Assembly: GCA_000403415.2 (NCBI GenBank) | Contig: KE159692.1 | Coordinates: 213,122-277,121 of the forward strand | Source: Firmicutes bacterium M10-2 | GTDB lineage: Bacteria > Bacillota_I > Bacilli_A > Erysipelotrichales > Erysipelotrichaceae | Direction: 5' to 3' | DNA length: 64,000 bases | Part shown: positions 9,020-17,839 of the stretch, piece by piece | Position numbering within the stretch: the stretch's first letter is position 1 | Layout: each line of letters opens with the position of its first letter | Translations under genes and position numbers: made by a program | Notes under the pieces: generated by a model | What the model was told of the DNA's origin: nothing | The model's database searches: none | What the model saw: the letters and a program-made list of their open reading frames with translations, nothing else

Positions 9020-9044
9020 ACAATTTGTCTAGGATCTTTTTTTT
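9010..9044 (+). terminator. Terminator overlapping the stop of the 8552 gene
   Basis: AGATC-TAGACAA pairs with GTCTA-GATCT, followed by a run of eight T. The 5' arm includes the stop codon. Confidence 0.8.
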
Positions 9045-9368
9045 GTTCAATAAACAAAGACAATTATGTGATAAATTTCAAAACCAAAAATAAGTTGTAT
9101 AAGAATTGATTTTTGGCAAAAATATAAAAACAGGAATCCATAAGAAGAAGTTTTTTAATAATTAAAATATCAATCAGAAGAAAAAAACAGATCGAAATAC
9201 AAGAAGGATCGATAAAAGAATAAATTGAATAAAGATAAGTTAAAAATACGAATCAACAAAAAGAAGCAAATTCCTAAGTATAAAAATTACATAATATACA
9301 TTATGCGAAGTAAAAGAAATTCAAATATAGCGAGCAGATCTCCACTGTTGCCACAAATATAAAATAAA
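9045..9368. other. AT-rich gene-free stretch left of the IS
   Basis: About 320 bases of A-rich DNA with no plausible gene, no RNA gene recognised and no long repeat. It may be decayed sequence next to the insertion point. Confidence 0.5.
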
Positions 9369-9369
9369 G

Positions 9370-9431
9370 GGGCTGTAACGAATAGGTGATTTTTAGAAAT
9401 CACTAGAGCGTTGCAGCTCTTTTTTTCTTTG
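9370..9431 (+). terminator. Terminal hairpin of the IS with T-tract
   Basis: The terminal repeat GGGCTGTAACG pairs with CGTTGCAGCTC; inside it GGTGATTT pairs with AAATCACT, and seven T follow. It would stop plus-strand transcription entering the IS. The layout is the same as the left end of the 191-bp elements at 18491 and 21269. Confidence 0.65.
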
Positions 9432-9544
9432 CTTCTTTCGAAAATGACAGGATCTATGGCAAAAAGAAAAGCGCGCCCCGATTTTTGGCGCACTTAAAAA
9501 GAAATATCACTTTTTTCTGCTTTTTTCCGATTGATTTTATGGCT

Positions 9545-11128
9545 TCAGGCTTCGCACTGTTTCTTCTTTGGAAACTTGTTCGTGTGATATCGCCGCAGAT
9601 TATGGCCGATTGATACGAGTAGAAGCTCCAATTTGACGCCGGTTTCTCCTCGACGGCGGAATCGGTCGTATTGATAATCCTGCTTGATCTCTCCGAAGAT
9701 CCCTTCCGCCTGGACACTTCGTTGCGTCATCAGCTCTTTTCCTTCGTCTGTAGCCAGATTCGTTTTGACTTCTTCCTGATACTCGATCAGTTTTTCAGTG
9801 ATTTTCAAAGTACGCCCTTTTTTGGCTTTCGTACATTTCGCTTTTAACGGGCAATCCTGACAATGCTCATTTTGATAGTGTTTGGTCTTCCGTTCATATC
9901 GTCCTTTTTTATCCGTGGTTTCCTTGATGAACGTGAAGGTATGGCCGGCTGGGCAGATGATTTCTCCTCGTTCATTCGGTTTCATCTGATAGCTTTTGAA
10001 CCGGTTTTTATCTGTGGCCTTTTCCTGCTCTTTCCGATATGTGTTGTATTTCATAAAAAGCTCGATATGGTGTTCTTTACAATACGAATAATTGTCGTAG
10101 CTTCCATATCCGGCATCGGCCGGTGTTTTCGTTGGATAGTCGCCATAGGCCATATTGTAGCCTTCCATGAACGGGATATAGGTGTTCAGGTCATTGGCGT
10201 CGCTGGACACATAGATATGACGGATATAGCGGTCGCTGCTTCCCATCTGGACATTATACCCGGGCTTGAATACATTGGTGTGATTGTAGTAATCGTATTT
10301 CATGTGCATGAACGTGGCGCTCGGATCCGTTTTGGAAAAACTGTTTCTTCCATCGGCCAGCCGATAGTAGATCGAGTATTTCAGAATCTTATCCGCGTCT
10401 TCTTCAAAACCTTCCTTAAAACGCTGGAGAGGATGTTTTCTTTGTCCTTTGCCATGTTTTGACTCGATTTTCCTCTGATTCATGAGTCCCTTGATCGTGT
10501 CGACGATCTCGACAAGATATTCGAAAGAAAATTCCTTCAATACCGAAAGTTTGACGGGAACTTCTTCTTTCTGACAGTATGCATTGAAAGCATTGATGCG
10601 TTCCATGATCTTCACCCAGCGCTTTTGACGGTACTTCTTCGTCGATCGCATCCATACGAAAGTCATCTTGTTGGCGTTGGCCTCAAATTTGGTGCCGTCG
10701 ATATAGAGGATATCGGTATGGATGTCGTCATGCGCTTCAAAATAGCGATTGAACTCGACAAAAAGATCTTCCAGAGGCATCCGAAGATTGTTGGCGATGA
10801 AGCGTTGAAAAGCCATGAAAGAAGGGGTGAGGCCATCCATGATGAATTGAAAACGAATATCGAATTTACACAGATCTTCAAGATCGCGCAGAGAAGCGTA
10901 GCCTTTGAGAGTGTAAGCGAGAAGGATACATTGGAGCAATTTCAAGCCATCGTATCCGCAGTCATGACGGGAAGAGAAGTCGATATATTTGAACACGTTG
11001 ACTCCCTCTACGACTTCCTTCACGGTTCTGGAGATATCATCCGAAGGGATGGAATCATCATAAACAAATGACAAAGGGAATTGAAAAGATGGCTGAAGTG
11101 CGTTACTATGGACTAGGTATTTTGTCAC
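9545..11128 (-). CDS. IS1182-family DDE transposase
   Basis: 527-residue transposase. The N-terminal DUF772-like region (FKYIDFSSRHDCGYDGLKLL) is followed by a DDE catalytic core: first Asp in YIDGTKFEAN, second in PADAGYGSYDN, and Glu in QAEGIFGEIKQDY. A cysteine-rich segment (CPAGHTF, then CQDCPLKAKC) lies before the last catalytic residue, and the end GHNLRRYH is typical of the family. No frameshift or internal stop is seen, so the protein is probably active. Base composition is richer in G and C than the flanks, suggesting recent arrival. Confidence 0.93.
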   Translation of the reverse strand: MTKYLVHSNALQPSFQFPLSFVYDDSIPSDDISRTVKEVVEGVNVFKYIDFSSRHDCGYDGLKLLQCILLAYTLKGYASLRDLEDLCKFDIRFQFIMDGLTPSFMAFQRFIANNLRMPLEDLFVEFNRYFEAHDDIHTDILYIDGTKFEANANKMTFVWMRSTKKYRQKRWVKIMERINAFNAYCQKEEVPVKLSVLKEFSFEYLVEIVDTIKGLMNQRKIESKHGKGQRKHPLQRFKEGFEEDADKILKYSIYYRLADGRNSFSKTDPSATFMHMKYDYYNHTNVFKPGYNVQMGSSDRYIRHIYVSSDANDLNTYIPFMEGYNMAYGDYPTKTPADAGYGSYDNYSYCKEHHIELFMKYNTYRKEQEKATDKNRFKSYQMKPNERGEIICPAGHTFTFIKETTDKKGRYERKTKHYQNEHCQDCPLKAKCTKAKKGRTLKITEKLIEYQEEVKTNLATDEGKELMTQRSVQAEGIFGEIKQDYQYDRFRRRGETGVKLELLLVSIGHNLRRYHTNKFPKKKQCEA

Positions 11129-11142
11129 AACTAAATAATACC

Positions 11143-11192
11143 AAAAAAGGCCGGGTTGATGATCATTTTGATATCAACTCGGTCCTTTTTTT
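11143..11192. terminator. Terminator-like hairpin upstream of the transposase gene
   Basis: A long imperfect stem (AAAAAAGGCCGGGTTGAT with ATCAACTCGGTCCTTTTTTT) lies between the IS end and the transposase start. It has a T-run on the plus strand and, through the A-run, on the minus strand, so it may shield the transposase from outside transcription. Confidence 0.7.
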
Positions 11193-11249
11193 ATTTCGGG
11201 AGCCAGATATTTTTTTACTTACCCGTTACAGCCCCTGTCTGTTCCTATA

Positions 11250-12479
11250 TCAAAGCTCTTTTGCTCGCGCTAAATAATAATGTCTTGCGTTTGCATTTGC
11301 TACTTGAGTCGCTCGACCTTCCAACGCTATCTTTTCCAAACGAGAATCTTTTAAGATTTGATTTAACTGCATTGCCATCTGATAATTTTCATCAAATAAA
11401 CATTCCTTAATTTTTTGACGCAGTTTGTTTTCTCCGATCAGCTCAAGCAGAGTTGTTCTGTATTCTTCTTGAGGAACAGGAATCAAATTGGCAGCTTGAC
11501 CGTCAAACCATCCTAGATAGCCGGTATAAATTGCTTTTACCGCCCATTGGACAAGAGAAAAATATTCTCCGAGATTCTTTTTTTTGTAAAATCGTTCCGG
11601 CAATACGACACGTTCTGCTGTTTCATTCATTGTATAACCATCATTCATGCAATCCAATGTTTTAAAAAGTACAAACTCTAAAGCATCACGACAATCCTTT
11701 ACATTTTCACGAACCATTTCTTTTCCGATCAATGGCCATGTATGTCCCGGCAGCAGGATTTCTGCATCCAAGGAAAGGATCTGGTCAAGAATATCGATCC
11801 AGTTTGCAACATCACGATACGAAGATCCTCGCACACTGTACATATTTGGGAATACATTGTAATAGTTATCTCCAACAGCCAATACATTATATTCAGGTAA
11901 GAGAACCGAAATCGAATCTTTCGTTTCTCCGGGCATACTAATCAATTTATATTTGATTCCGTCAATTTCACGTTCAACCCAATTTCCCGAATAAATCGTG
12001 GTCGCTTCCAACGGAACTTGATTGATCCCTACTTTGATGAAGCCTTCTCTTGGACCTAAACCATGAGTGATCGCATCTTCATCCGATAATCCATACCCCC
12101 TCGCGAAAATTTTCCTCATATTAAGGATATCTTCTAACTTCTCATAATATTTAAGGTCATCTCGCGCTTTATCGAACGCGATCACTTCATGGACTGTATC
12201 CGAAAACACTCCCGCACCGCCAATATGATCCGGACAACGATGAGTATAAATGATTGTTCTAACCGGTTTATCTGTAATTTTCTGTAATTCTTTCTTTAAA
12301 TTCAATGCGTATTCATCGCAATCAAGAGCATCAATCAATGTGATCGAACTATTTCCTATTATCGCAGTCGCATTGCTATTACCATATCCGACAAAGAAAT
12401 AAATATTTTCGGCTATTTGGTAAATTTTTTTCTCGAAATTTTCATTCGTGAATTGTATTAACAATTGTTCTCCATTCAT
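11250..12479 (-). CDS. MBL-fold protein with alkylsulfatase-type dimerisation domain
   Basis: 409-residue protein with an N-terminal metallo-beta-lactamase fold (about 1-260) and a C-terminal helical dimerisation domain of the SdsA1/BDS1 alkylsulfatase type (GYLGWFDGQAANLIPV, ARHYYLARAKEL). The SCP2-like third domain of true alkylsulfatases and the secretion signal are absent. The usual HxHxDH metal motif reads HRCPDH (residues 80-85), so the second His is Cys. The later motifs GDNYYNVFPNMYSVRG and LLPGHTW are present. Substrate unknown. The gene ends 15 bases from the IS, but the domain looks complete, so it is probably not truncated. Confidence 0.82.
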   Translation of the reverse strand: MNGEQLLIQFTNENFEKKIYQIAENIYFFVGYGNSNATAIIGNSSITLIDALDCDEYALNLKKELQKITDKPVRTIIYTHRCPDHIGGAGVFSDTVHEVIAFDKARDDLKYYEKLEDILNMRKIFARGYGLSDEDAITHGLGPREGFIKVGINQVPLEATTIYSGNWVEREIDGIKYKLISMPGETKDSISVLLPEYNVLAVGDNYYNVFPNMYSVRGSSYRDVANWIDILDQILSLDAEILLPGHTWPLIGKEMVRENVKDCRDALEFVLFKTLDCMNDGYTMNETAERVVLPERFYKKKNLGEYFSLVQWAVKAIYTGYLGWFDGQAANLIPVPQEEYRTTLLELIGENKLRQKIKECLFDENYQMAMQLNQILKDSRLEKIALEGRATQVANANARHYYLARAKEL

Positions 12480-12616
12480 AAGTGCGCTCCCCCACTAACT
12501 TCAAGTTCATAAATTGTTAATTCCCATAATTCTTATACTTTTTCTAACTGTCTTTTTCATTATAAAGGAAAAAGACAAAAAAATGAATCCTATTTCGGAT
12601 GAAATCAAAAGATTAC

Positions 12617-12646
12617 AAAAAAAAGATTTGCATATTCGCAAATCTC
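12617..12646 (-). terminator. Terminator of the VanY-like gene
   Basis: On the minus strand AGATTTGC pairs with GCAAATCT around a six-base loop, followed by eight T. The stem begins at the stop codon. Confidence 0.8.
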
Positions 12647-13448
12647 ATAAACTATATTCTTCTAGGCATAAATGATCTTCCGCCATTTTTTGGGCAGCCT
12701 GTTTTCCTACATAACGAATATGCCATGGCTGACCATTCATTAAAGTGTACTGGGATTTATCTTGGGTATAGCGAATCACAAATCCATAATCTTGCAAATG
12801 ATTCTGCAGCCATTCATATCCAGGATCCTGGGCAATCACCTGCTGAGCACCCTCGTCTTTTCCGATCTGAATATCACCGCACAAACCTGTTTGATATTCA
12901 GAAGCTCCGGCATCCGCAAACGATGCATCCACAGCTTCTTTTGAATTTCCCTCTAGCAAACTCGTATAAGATTCATGAATTACTTCATAAGGCATATAAG
13001 CCGTCATCAATTGAAGATCGATATTTTCGGCTTTAGCCGCTTTGACCAATTCCTTGTATGCATTGGCAGCTTCTTTGCGCATAGCCAAGATTCCTTGGTC
13101 ATCTTGAGAAATGATTTCAAGATCTTCCGGAATATAATCCTTATTCAGCACATTGTATTGATTGACCAAAACTGTGACTGAATTGGGATCCGCTACTTCC
13201 TTTGCTGCCTCAGAAGGTGTTTCATCTAAATGCATCGCCACTCTTTTTTTCACTTCTTCTTCACTAAGATCTGGATATTTTGAAGCATATGCACTTTCCC
13301 TTGTCGTATATTTCGGATCATCTTCCTGTTGTGTTTCACTCTGCTTTGTATTGCTGTTGGTCAAAGCATCCTTGACCATCATAAAGCCTCCAAGACCAAG
13401 GCCTGCAATCATCCCGATACAAACAATCAGTACGAATACTTTTTTCAT
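12645..13448 (-). CDS. VanY-like (peptidase M15B) protein, probably catalytically dead
   Basis: 267-residue membrane-anchored protein: an N-terminal hydrophobic segment (residues 5-26), an acidic linker, a helical region and a D-alanyl-D-alanine carboxypeptidase/VanY domain (about 95-260). The usual SEHQTGLAxD motif reads SEYQTGLCGD, so the zinc ligand His is Tyr185. The usual EPWHxRYVG reads QPWHIRYVG, so the catalytic Glu is Gln240. Asp192 and His243 remain. The conserved Arg of the SxYRS motif is Met152. With these changes hydrolysis is unlikely; it may bind peptidoglycan stems or act as a sensor. It lies downstream of HU on the same strand with a 22-bp gap. Confidence 0.85.
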   Translation of the reverse strand: MKKVFVLIVCIGMIAGLGLGGFMMVKDALTNSNTKQSETQQEDDPKYTTRESAYASKYPDLSEEEVKKRVAMHLDETPSEAAKEVADPNSVTVLVNQYNVLNKDYIPEDLEIISQDDQGILAMRKEAANAYKELVKAAKAENIDLQLMTAYMPYEVIHESYTSLLEGNSKEAVDASFADAGASEYQTGLCGDIQIGKDEGAQQVIAQDPGYEWLQNHLQDYGFVIRYTQDKSQYTLMNGQPWHIRYVGKQAAQKMAEDHLCLEEYSL

Positions 13449-13470
13449 TCTTTTCCCTTCTTTTGATCTT

Positions 13471-13776
13471 CTAATCTTCTATAAAACGATCTTTATTGCA
13501 TTTTGCCTTCAAAGTCGTAGAAGGTTTGAATTTCGGAAGCTTAGAAGCGGGGATTTCCATCGCTTCTTTAGAAACGGGATTAATTCCCTTTCGTGATTTT
13601 CGATCAAAGATCACAAATTTTCCGAACCCTGTAATATCTACTTGTCCGTTTTCTTCAAGAGCTTCGCTCATCTCATCAAAAATGCGATTAATAATCTTGA
13701 TCGCATCTTTTTTCTTCATTCCATATTCTTCTGCAAGAACAATCGACAATGAAGTCTTATTTACAAATTTACTCAT
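13471..13776 (-). CDS. hup: HU-family DNA-binding protein
   Basis: 101-residue histone-like protein. The dimer core helices (VNKTSLSIVLAEEYGMKKKD) are followed by GFGKFVIFDRKSRKGINP and the DNA-binding arm ending SKLPKFKP. The IPASKLP motif fits HU, where Pro intercalates into DNA. The start overlaps the gpsA stop codon by one base (TAATG), with AAAGGCGG upstream, so translation is coupled to gpsA. The C-terminus (CNKDRFIED) is slightly longer than in classical 90-residue HU. Abundant nucleoid protein; role inferred from the family. Confidence 0.93.
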   Translation of the reverse strand: MSKFVNKTSLSIVLAEEYGMKKKDAIKIINRIFDEMSEALEENGQVDITGFGKFVIFDRKSRKGINPVSKEAMEIPASKLPKFKPSTTLKAKCNKDRFIED

Positions 13777-14771
13777 TAAAATTCCGCCTTTAATTTTCGA
13801 ATCATGAGATCGTTTGCGCAATCTTTCGGTTCTTTCCCACCATAAAGAATCTCAAATACTTCCTCGCAAATTGGCATATCGATCCCATTCTTTTTCGCTA
13901 CCTCATGGACGATTTGAGCCGTTCGGACTCCTTCAACCGTCTTTTTATTGTTTTTTAAAAAATTTTCGACCGTATTTTCTTTTCCGATCTGATAGCCTGC
14001 CTCAAAATTTCGGGAATGGACACTCGTGCATGTGACAATCAAGTCACCGACCCCCGTCAATCCGATAAATGTTTCTTCTTTTCCGCCAAAATATGTTCCG
14101 TAACGAATCATTTCCTGCAAGCCACGTGTAATCAAAGCCGCCCTTGTATTATCACCATATCCAAGACCGCTCAAAATTCCCGAAGCGATTGCCATGACAT
14201 TTTTAATGGCCGCACCAAGTTCGCTGCCGATCTCGTCATTTCCTGTATAAATACGCATATACTTGTTTGAGAACAAGTTTTGGATTTTGATAGCATCCTC
14301 GTTATTCAAAGAAATCGCATCGATTGATGTCAACTGCCGAATCACGACTTCTTCCGCATGACTAGGGCCAATCAGGGAAACCACACTGGATAAGTGGTCT
14401 TTTGAAATACAACGGCGAATCACTTCCGAAAGCCGTTCGTTCGTTTTCGGGTTGAATCCTTTCGCCACATTCACAACAATGACTTTTTTTGTCAGCAATG
14501 GGTCAATTTCTCTGCAGATCGGTTCGATCGCAATAGTCGGAACTGCCAATAAGATAACATCAGCATCCTTTACAACAGAAAGATCGGTCGTTGCTTTTAA
14601 ATTTTTATTTAATTCGACATCTTTGAAGTATTTCGCATTTTTATGATTATCATTGATATCATTCACTTCTTCTTCGTTGACTCCATAAACGATTACATCC
14701 TGACCGTTATCACAGAGTGTTTGAGCTAAAGCGGTTCCCCAGCTTCCGCTCCCTAAAACAACAGTTTTCAT
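13776..14771 (-). CDS. gpsA: Glycerol-3-phosphate dehydrogenase [NAD(P)+] GpsA
   Basis: 331-residue cytoplasmic enzyme that reduces dihydroxyacetone phosphate to sn-glycerol 3-phosphate for membrane lipid synthesis. The dinucleotide-binding loop VLGSGSWGTALAQ is at the N-terminus. The catalytic Lys region is AAIKNVMAIASG, and the substrate loop TGVGDLIVTC is present. It follows der by 15 bases in the order cmk-der-gpsA-hup, a gene order conserved in many Bacillota, including the der-gpsA-hbs order of Bacillus subtilis. Confidence 0.96.
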   Translation of the reverse strand: MKTVVLGSGSWGTALAQTLCDNGQDVIVYGVNEEEVNDINDNHKNAKYFKDVELNKNLKATTDLSVVKDADVILLAVPTIAIEPICREIDPLLTKKVIVVNVAKGFNPKTNERLSEVIRRCISKDHLSSVVSLIGPSHAEEVVIRQLTSIDAISLNNEDAIKIQNLFSNKYMRIYTGNDEIGSELGAAIKNVMAIASGILSGLGYGDNTRAALITRGLQEMIRYGTYFGGKEETFIGLTGVGDLIVTCTSVHSRNFEAGYQIGKENTVENFLKNNKKTVEGVRTAQIVHEVAKKNGIDMPICEEVFEILYGGKEPKDCANDLMIRKLKAEF

Positions 14772-14786
14772 AGTTTTGCCTCCAAT

Positions 14787-16094
14787 TTACGATTTTTTCC
14801 GAGCAATAATGTGGATCGGTGTCCCTACGAATCCAAATGCTTCTCGCAGTCGATTTTCGATGTATCGCTTGTATGAAAAATGGAATAGTTCAGGATCATT
14901 GACAAACAAAACAAATGTAGGCGGTTCAACACTGACTTGCGACGAATAATAAATACGCAATTGGCGACCATTATGCGGTTTTGGCGGATTCATCATCTGT
15001 GCATCCAAAACCACATCATTAAGTACATTGGTTGCAATACGCAATGTGCACGCATCATGAACTTGTTCGATCAGAGGGATCAAATTTCCGACTTTCGCTC
15101 CGGTTTTCGCCGAAACAAACGCAATCGGAGCATAATCAAGATATTTAAAATGCGCACGAATTTCTTTTGTGATCTTATCCATGGTTTTATCGTCTTTTTC
15201 GACCACATCCCATTTATTGTAGACAATAATTACACCTTTGCCCGCTTCATGTGCTAAGCCGGCCACATGCTTATCCTGTTCGCGAATACCAAGTTCTCCG
15301 TCAATAAGGAAAAGGGCCACATTCGATCTCTCAATTGCATTTTGTGCACGTAAAATCGAATATTTTTCAATTGATTCATACACTTTTCCCCGTTTACGAA
15401 TACCTGCCGTATCAATGATCATATATTCTTGACCATTGTATTTAAACGAAGTGTCGATCGCATCTCGAGTCGTTCCTTCAATATTCGAAACAATCGAACG
15501 ATCTTCTTTTAAAATGGCATTGACCAAGGAGCTTTTTCCGACATTTGGTCGTCCAATCACACAAAATGATGTAATTCCTTCATATGAAGGAAGATTTCGT
15601 TCCGGCATATCCTTGACAACCTTATCCATTAGTTCGCCAAGACCAAGTCTGTGAGATCCGCTGATCGGCATCGGATCGCCAAGACCAAGCTGATAAAAAT
15701 CATAAATATTCATCATCAAGGAATCATTATCTGCCTTGTTTACAGCTAAAATGATCGGCTTCTTCGATTTTTGCAGCTTTCTGGCGATTGCGATATCATC
15801 GCTCATTGCACCTTCTTGTGCCGACACGATCATAACGATCACATCTGCTTCTTCAATCGCAATATCCACCTGCATATTGATTTCTTCGGAGAATGGCTGA
15901 TCTTCCAATTGGATTCCTCCCGTATCTATGATACGGTATTGTTGAGTCAACCACTCCACTTCGCCGTAAATACGATCTCTCGTTACTCCGGGCGTATCTT
16001 CCACAATACTCTTTCTTTCTCCGATCAGTGCGTTAAAAATTGTTGATTTGCCTACATTTGGTCGTCCGACCAAGGCAATAGTTCCTCGTACCAT
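14787..16094 (-). CDS. der: Ribosome biogenesis GTPase Der (EngA)
   Basis: 435-residue GTPase with two tandem G domains and a C-terminal KH-like domain, needed for 50S subunit assembly. The P-loops are GRPNVGKST at residues 10-18 and GRPNVGKSS near residue 180. DTGGIQ and [11 protein letters not shown] are the two G3 motifs, and NKAD and NKWD the two G4 motifs. The C-terminal domain ends in the basic [16 protein letters not shown]. An AAAGGAG site supports the start. It lies 15 bases downstream of cmk. Confidence 0.97.
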   Translation of the reverse strand: MVRGTIALVGRPNVGKSTIFNALIGERKSIVEDTPGVTRDRIYGEVEWLTQQYRIIDTGGIQLEDQPFSEEINMQVDIAIEEADVIVMIVSAQEGAMSDDIAIARKLQKSKKPIILAVNKADNDSLMMNIYDFYQLGLGDPMPISGSHRLGLGELMDKVVKDMPERNLPSYEGITSFCVIGRPNVGKSSLVNAILKEDRSIVSNIEGTTRDAIDTSFKYNGQEYMIIDTAGIRKRGKVYESIEKYSILRAQNAIERSNVALFLIDGELGIREQDKHVAGLAHEAGKGVIIVYNKWDVVEKDDKTMDKITKEIRAHFKYLDYAPIAFVSAKTGAKVGNLIPLIEQVHDACTLRIATNVLNDVVLDAQMMNPPKPHNGRQLRIYYSSQVSVEPPTFVLFVNDPELFHFSYKRYIENRLREAFGFVGTPIHIIARKKS

Positions 16095-16109
16095 TCGATT
16101 AGCTCCTTT

Positions 16110-16766
16110 CTAGAGCGCTTTATCAATCATGTCCTGTACGACTTCTTCGACTTCATCGATCGAAAGATCGGATGTGTCAATTTCAATCGCATCTTCCGCT
16201 TTTTTCAGCGGCGAAATCTTTCGATGCGAATCTTGATAGTCTCGAGCAACGATATCTTGATAAATTGTTTCATAATCGCTCTCAATCCCTTTTTCTAAAT
16301 ATTCATTATATCTTCTTTCCGCTCTTGCTTTCGCAGAAGCCGTCAGGAATATCTTTACTTCCGCATTCGGTAAAACCGTTGTTCCGATATCCCGACCATC
16401 TACGATAAAATTTTTCGCTGACGTGGCTTTTTGCTGAAGGGCAACCATCTTTTCCCGAACAATTGGCAATGTTGCGACTTTTGAAGTAAAATTCGAAATG
16501 TTATTTTCTTTGATAGCCAATGTTACATCTTCTCCGTTAAGAAATACCTTTTCCTTATCGAAAGAAATATTGATCGAATCAAGAAGATCCAAAAGAGCTT
16601 TTTCGTTTTCGAGAGAAATCTGATTCCGCAGACTTGCAAGTGCCACACAACGATACATCGCTCCCGTATCGAGATGGATCATATGATTTCGATTAGCCAA
16701 CCGATTGGAAATCGAGCTTTTTCCGACACCGCTTGGGCCATCGATGGCTATATTGATCTTTTTCAT
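16110..16766 (-). CDS. cmk: Cytidylate kinase Cmk
   Basis: 218-residue NMP kinase that phosphorylates CMP and dCMP. P-loop GPSGVGKSS at residues 9-17, the CMP-binding LDTGAMYRC segment, and DGRDIGTTVLPNA are family signatures. Its ATG overlaps the stop codon of the preceding 304-residue protein gene by one base (TAATG), showing translational coupling. The cmk-der-gpsA-hup run mixes nucleotide, ribosome, lipid and nucleoid functions, as in other Bacillota. Confidence 0.96.
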   Translation of the reverse strand: MKKINIAIDGPSGVGKSSISNRLANRNHMIHLDTGAMYRCVALASLRNQISLENEKALLDLLDSINISFDKEKVFLNGEDVTLAIKENNISNFTSKVATLPIVREKMVALQQKATSAKNFIVDGRDIGTTVLPNAEVKIFLTASAKARAERRYNEYLEKGIESDYETIYQDIVARDYQDSHRKISPLKKAEDAIEIDTSDLSIDEVEEVVQDMIDKAL

Positions 16767-17680
16767 TATTTACCAATTCCTCCAAGGAAATAGATCGTAA
16801 AAGCAATAGAAACAACCAGAGCAATGATCAAAATAATCAAAGCGATATTTAACCACATTCCTGATTTCTTTGAACTCTTTTCGGAAAGATCGTTATCGAA
16901 ATCCTCGGCACGCATTCTCATTTTCGCGCTTGGCATCTCTGCTTCTTGACGAATTCTTACTTTTTTCACTTCTTCCTGCGGCTGGCTTTTTGAAACTGTT
17001 TTCTTCTTTTTCTTCTTCTTTTTCGGACGCACAATTTCTTCGATCTCATCTTCATCCTGATGGGTTCTGAGTACACTTAACTGATCCGTATCCACTTTTT
17101 CATCCGCACGAATATCATTGCTTGAAAGCACGATCTTTTCGATTTCTTTAATTTCTTCCTGTCTTGCATTTTCGATCATTTGATTGACTTCTTCTTGACT
17201 GATTTCTGTTTCCTTTACAGCCACCGGATTAATCCGAGTCAACTTTTGATTTGGCATCAATGAAGCAAACGACGAATCTTCGTTCATCGATTTTGGCAGT
17301 TTCATTGTTGTACCGCCCTCTTCTTCGTCTTCCATTGGCAGGAAGTGCTGATTTCGTTTTTTTGTTTCTACAGGAGTATCTAGCTGACGCAAAATATTGA
17401 TTTGCGTATCATCGGTAATGCGCGTTCCGTTATCAATATTGTATTGTTTCACTTCTCCTAGCAATTCGTCCATGACCGGACTTGTCTGAAATTCATTTTT
17501 TGTCGAACGGCGTACATTCGGATCTTCGTGCGAATGTACAGGACGCGACGCATGAGAAAGATTGTGATTTTGTACACGCGAAAGACGAGGCTTTACTGGC
17601 TGACTTTGTGCAGCAGTCGTTTCCTCATCCAATTTATCTCTGAATTCTTGGTATTTTTTGGTTCTTGATAATTGAGCCAT
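16766..17680 (-). CDS. Long disordered cytoplasmic protein with C-terminal membrane anchor
   Basis: 304-residue protein of unknown function. Residues 1-270 are highly charged and low in hydrophobics, hence probably disordered, with short helical stretches (SQEEVNQMIENARQEEIKEI). A run of eight or nine lysines follows RPK near residue 220. A single membrane segment (LNIALIILIIALVVSIAFTIYFL, about 276-298) ends six residues from the C-terminus, so the protein is tail-anchored with its bulk in the cytoplasm. Starts MAQLSRTKKYQEFRDKLD, which resembles the N-terminus of other Erysipelotrichia proteins near cmk. A division or cell-envelope scaffold is possible but unproven. First gene of the run through hup. 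Confidence 0.8.
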   Translation of the reverse strand: MAQLSRTKKYQEFRDKLDEETTAAQSQPVKPRLSRVQNHNLSHASRPVHSHEDPNVRRSTKNEFQTSPVMDELLGEVKQYNIDNGTRITDDTQINILRQLDTPVETKKRNQHFLPMEDEEEGGTTMKLPKSMNEDSSFASLMPNQKLTRINPVAVKETEISQEEVNQMIENARQEEIKEIEKIVLSSNDIRADEKVDTDQLSVLRTHQDEDEIEEIVRPKKKKKKKKTVSKSQPQEEVKKVRIRQEAEMPSAKMRMRAEDFDNDLSEKSSKKSGMWLNIALIILIIALVVSIAFTIYFLGGIGK

Positions 17681-17791
17681 AATGACCTCCCTTAAGTAAT
17701 CTTATATATTATAACCGAATCGATCTCCTATATCAAAAGAATGTAAAATTTCCTTTGAATAAAGTCAAATCTTCTCTTTTCCATAAAGTTG

Positions 17792-17824
17792 AAAAGACAA
17801 AGGAATCAGGGTCCTTTGTCTTTT
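17792..17824 (-). terminator. Terminator after efp
   Basis: AAAAGACAAAGGA and TCCTTTGTCTTTT form a thirteen-base stem with a seven-base loop. It separates efp from the promoter region of the 304-residue protein gene. Confidence 0.8.
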
Positions 17825-17839
17825 GAAAGTATATTTCAA

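Larger units (their letters stand above)
9369..11235 (-). mobile_element. Complete IS1182-family insertion sequence
   Basis: The 1,867-bp element is bounded by GGGGCTGTAACG (9369-9380) and its exact inverse CGTTACAGCCCC (11224-11235), with weaker similarity further in. It carries one transposase gene on the minus strand. The left end folds into a hairpin that uses the terminal repeat itself (GGGCTGTAACG with CGTTGCAGCTC), followed by T7. The right end has another terminator-like hairpin at 11143-11192. No target duplication is visible in the flanks, so one side may have changed after insertion. Confidence 0.85.

Noticed and set aside
9360..9380. Target duplication for the IS1182-family element
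   Set aside because: The bases flanking the two terminal repeats were compared directly and show no direct repeat.
11236..11270. Truncation of the MBL-fold gene by the IS
   Set aside because: The stop codon lies 15 bases outside the IS and the dimerisation domain reaches its usual end, so the gene appears complete.
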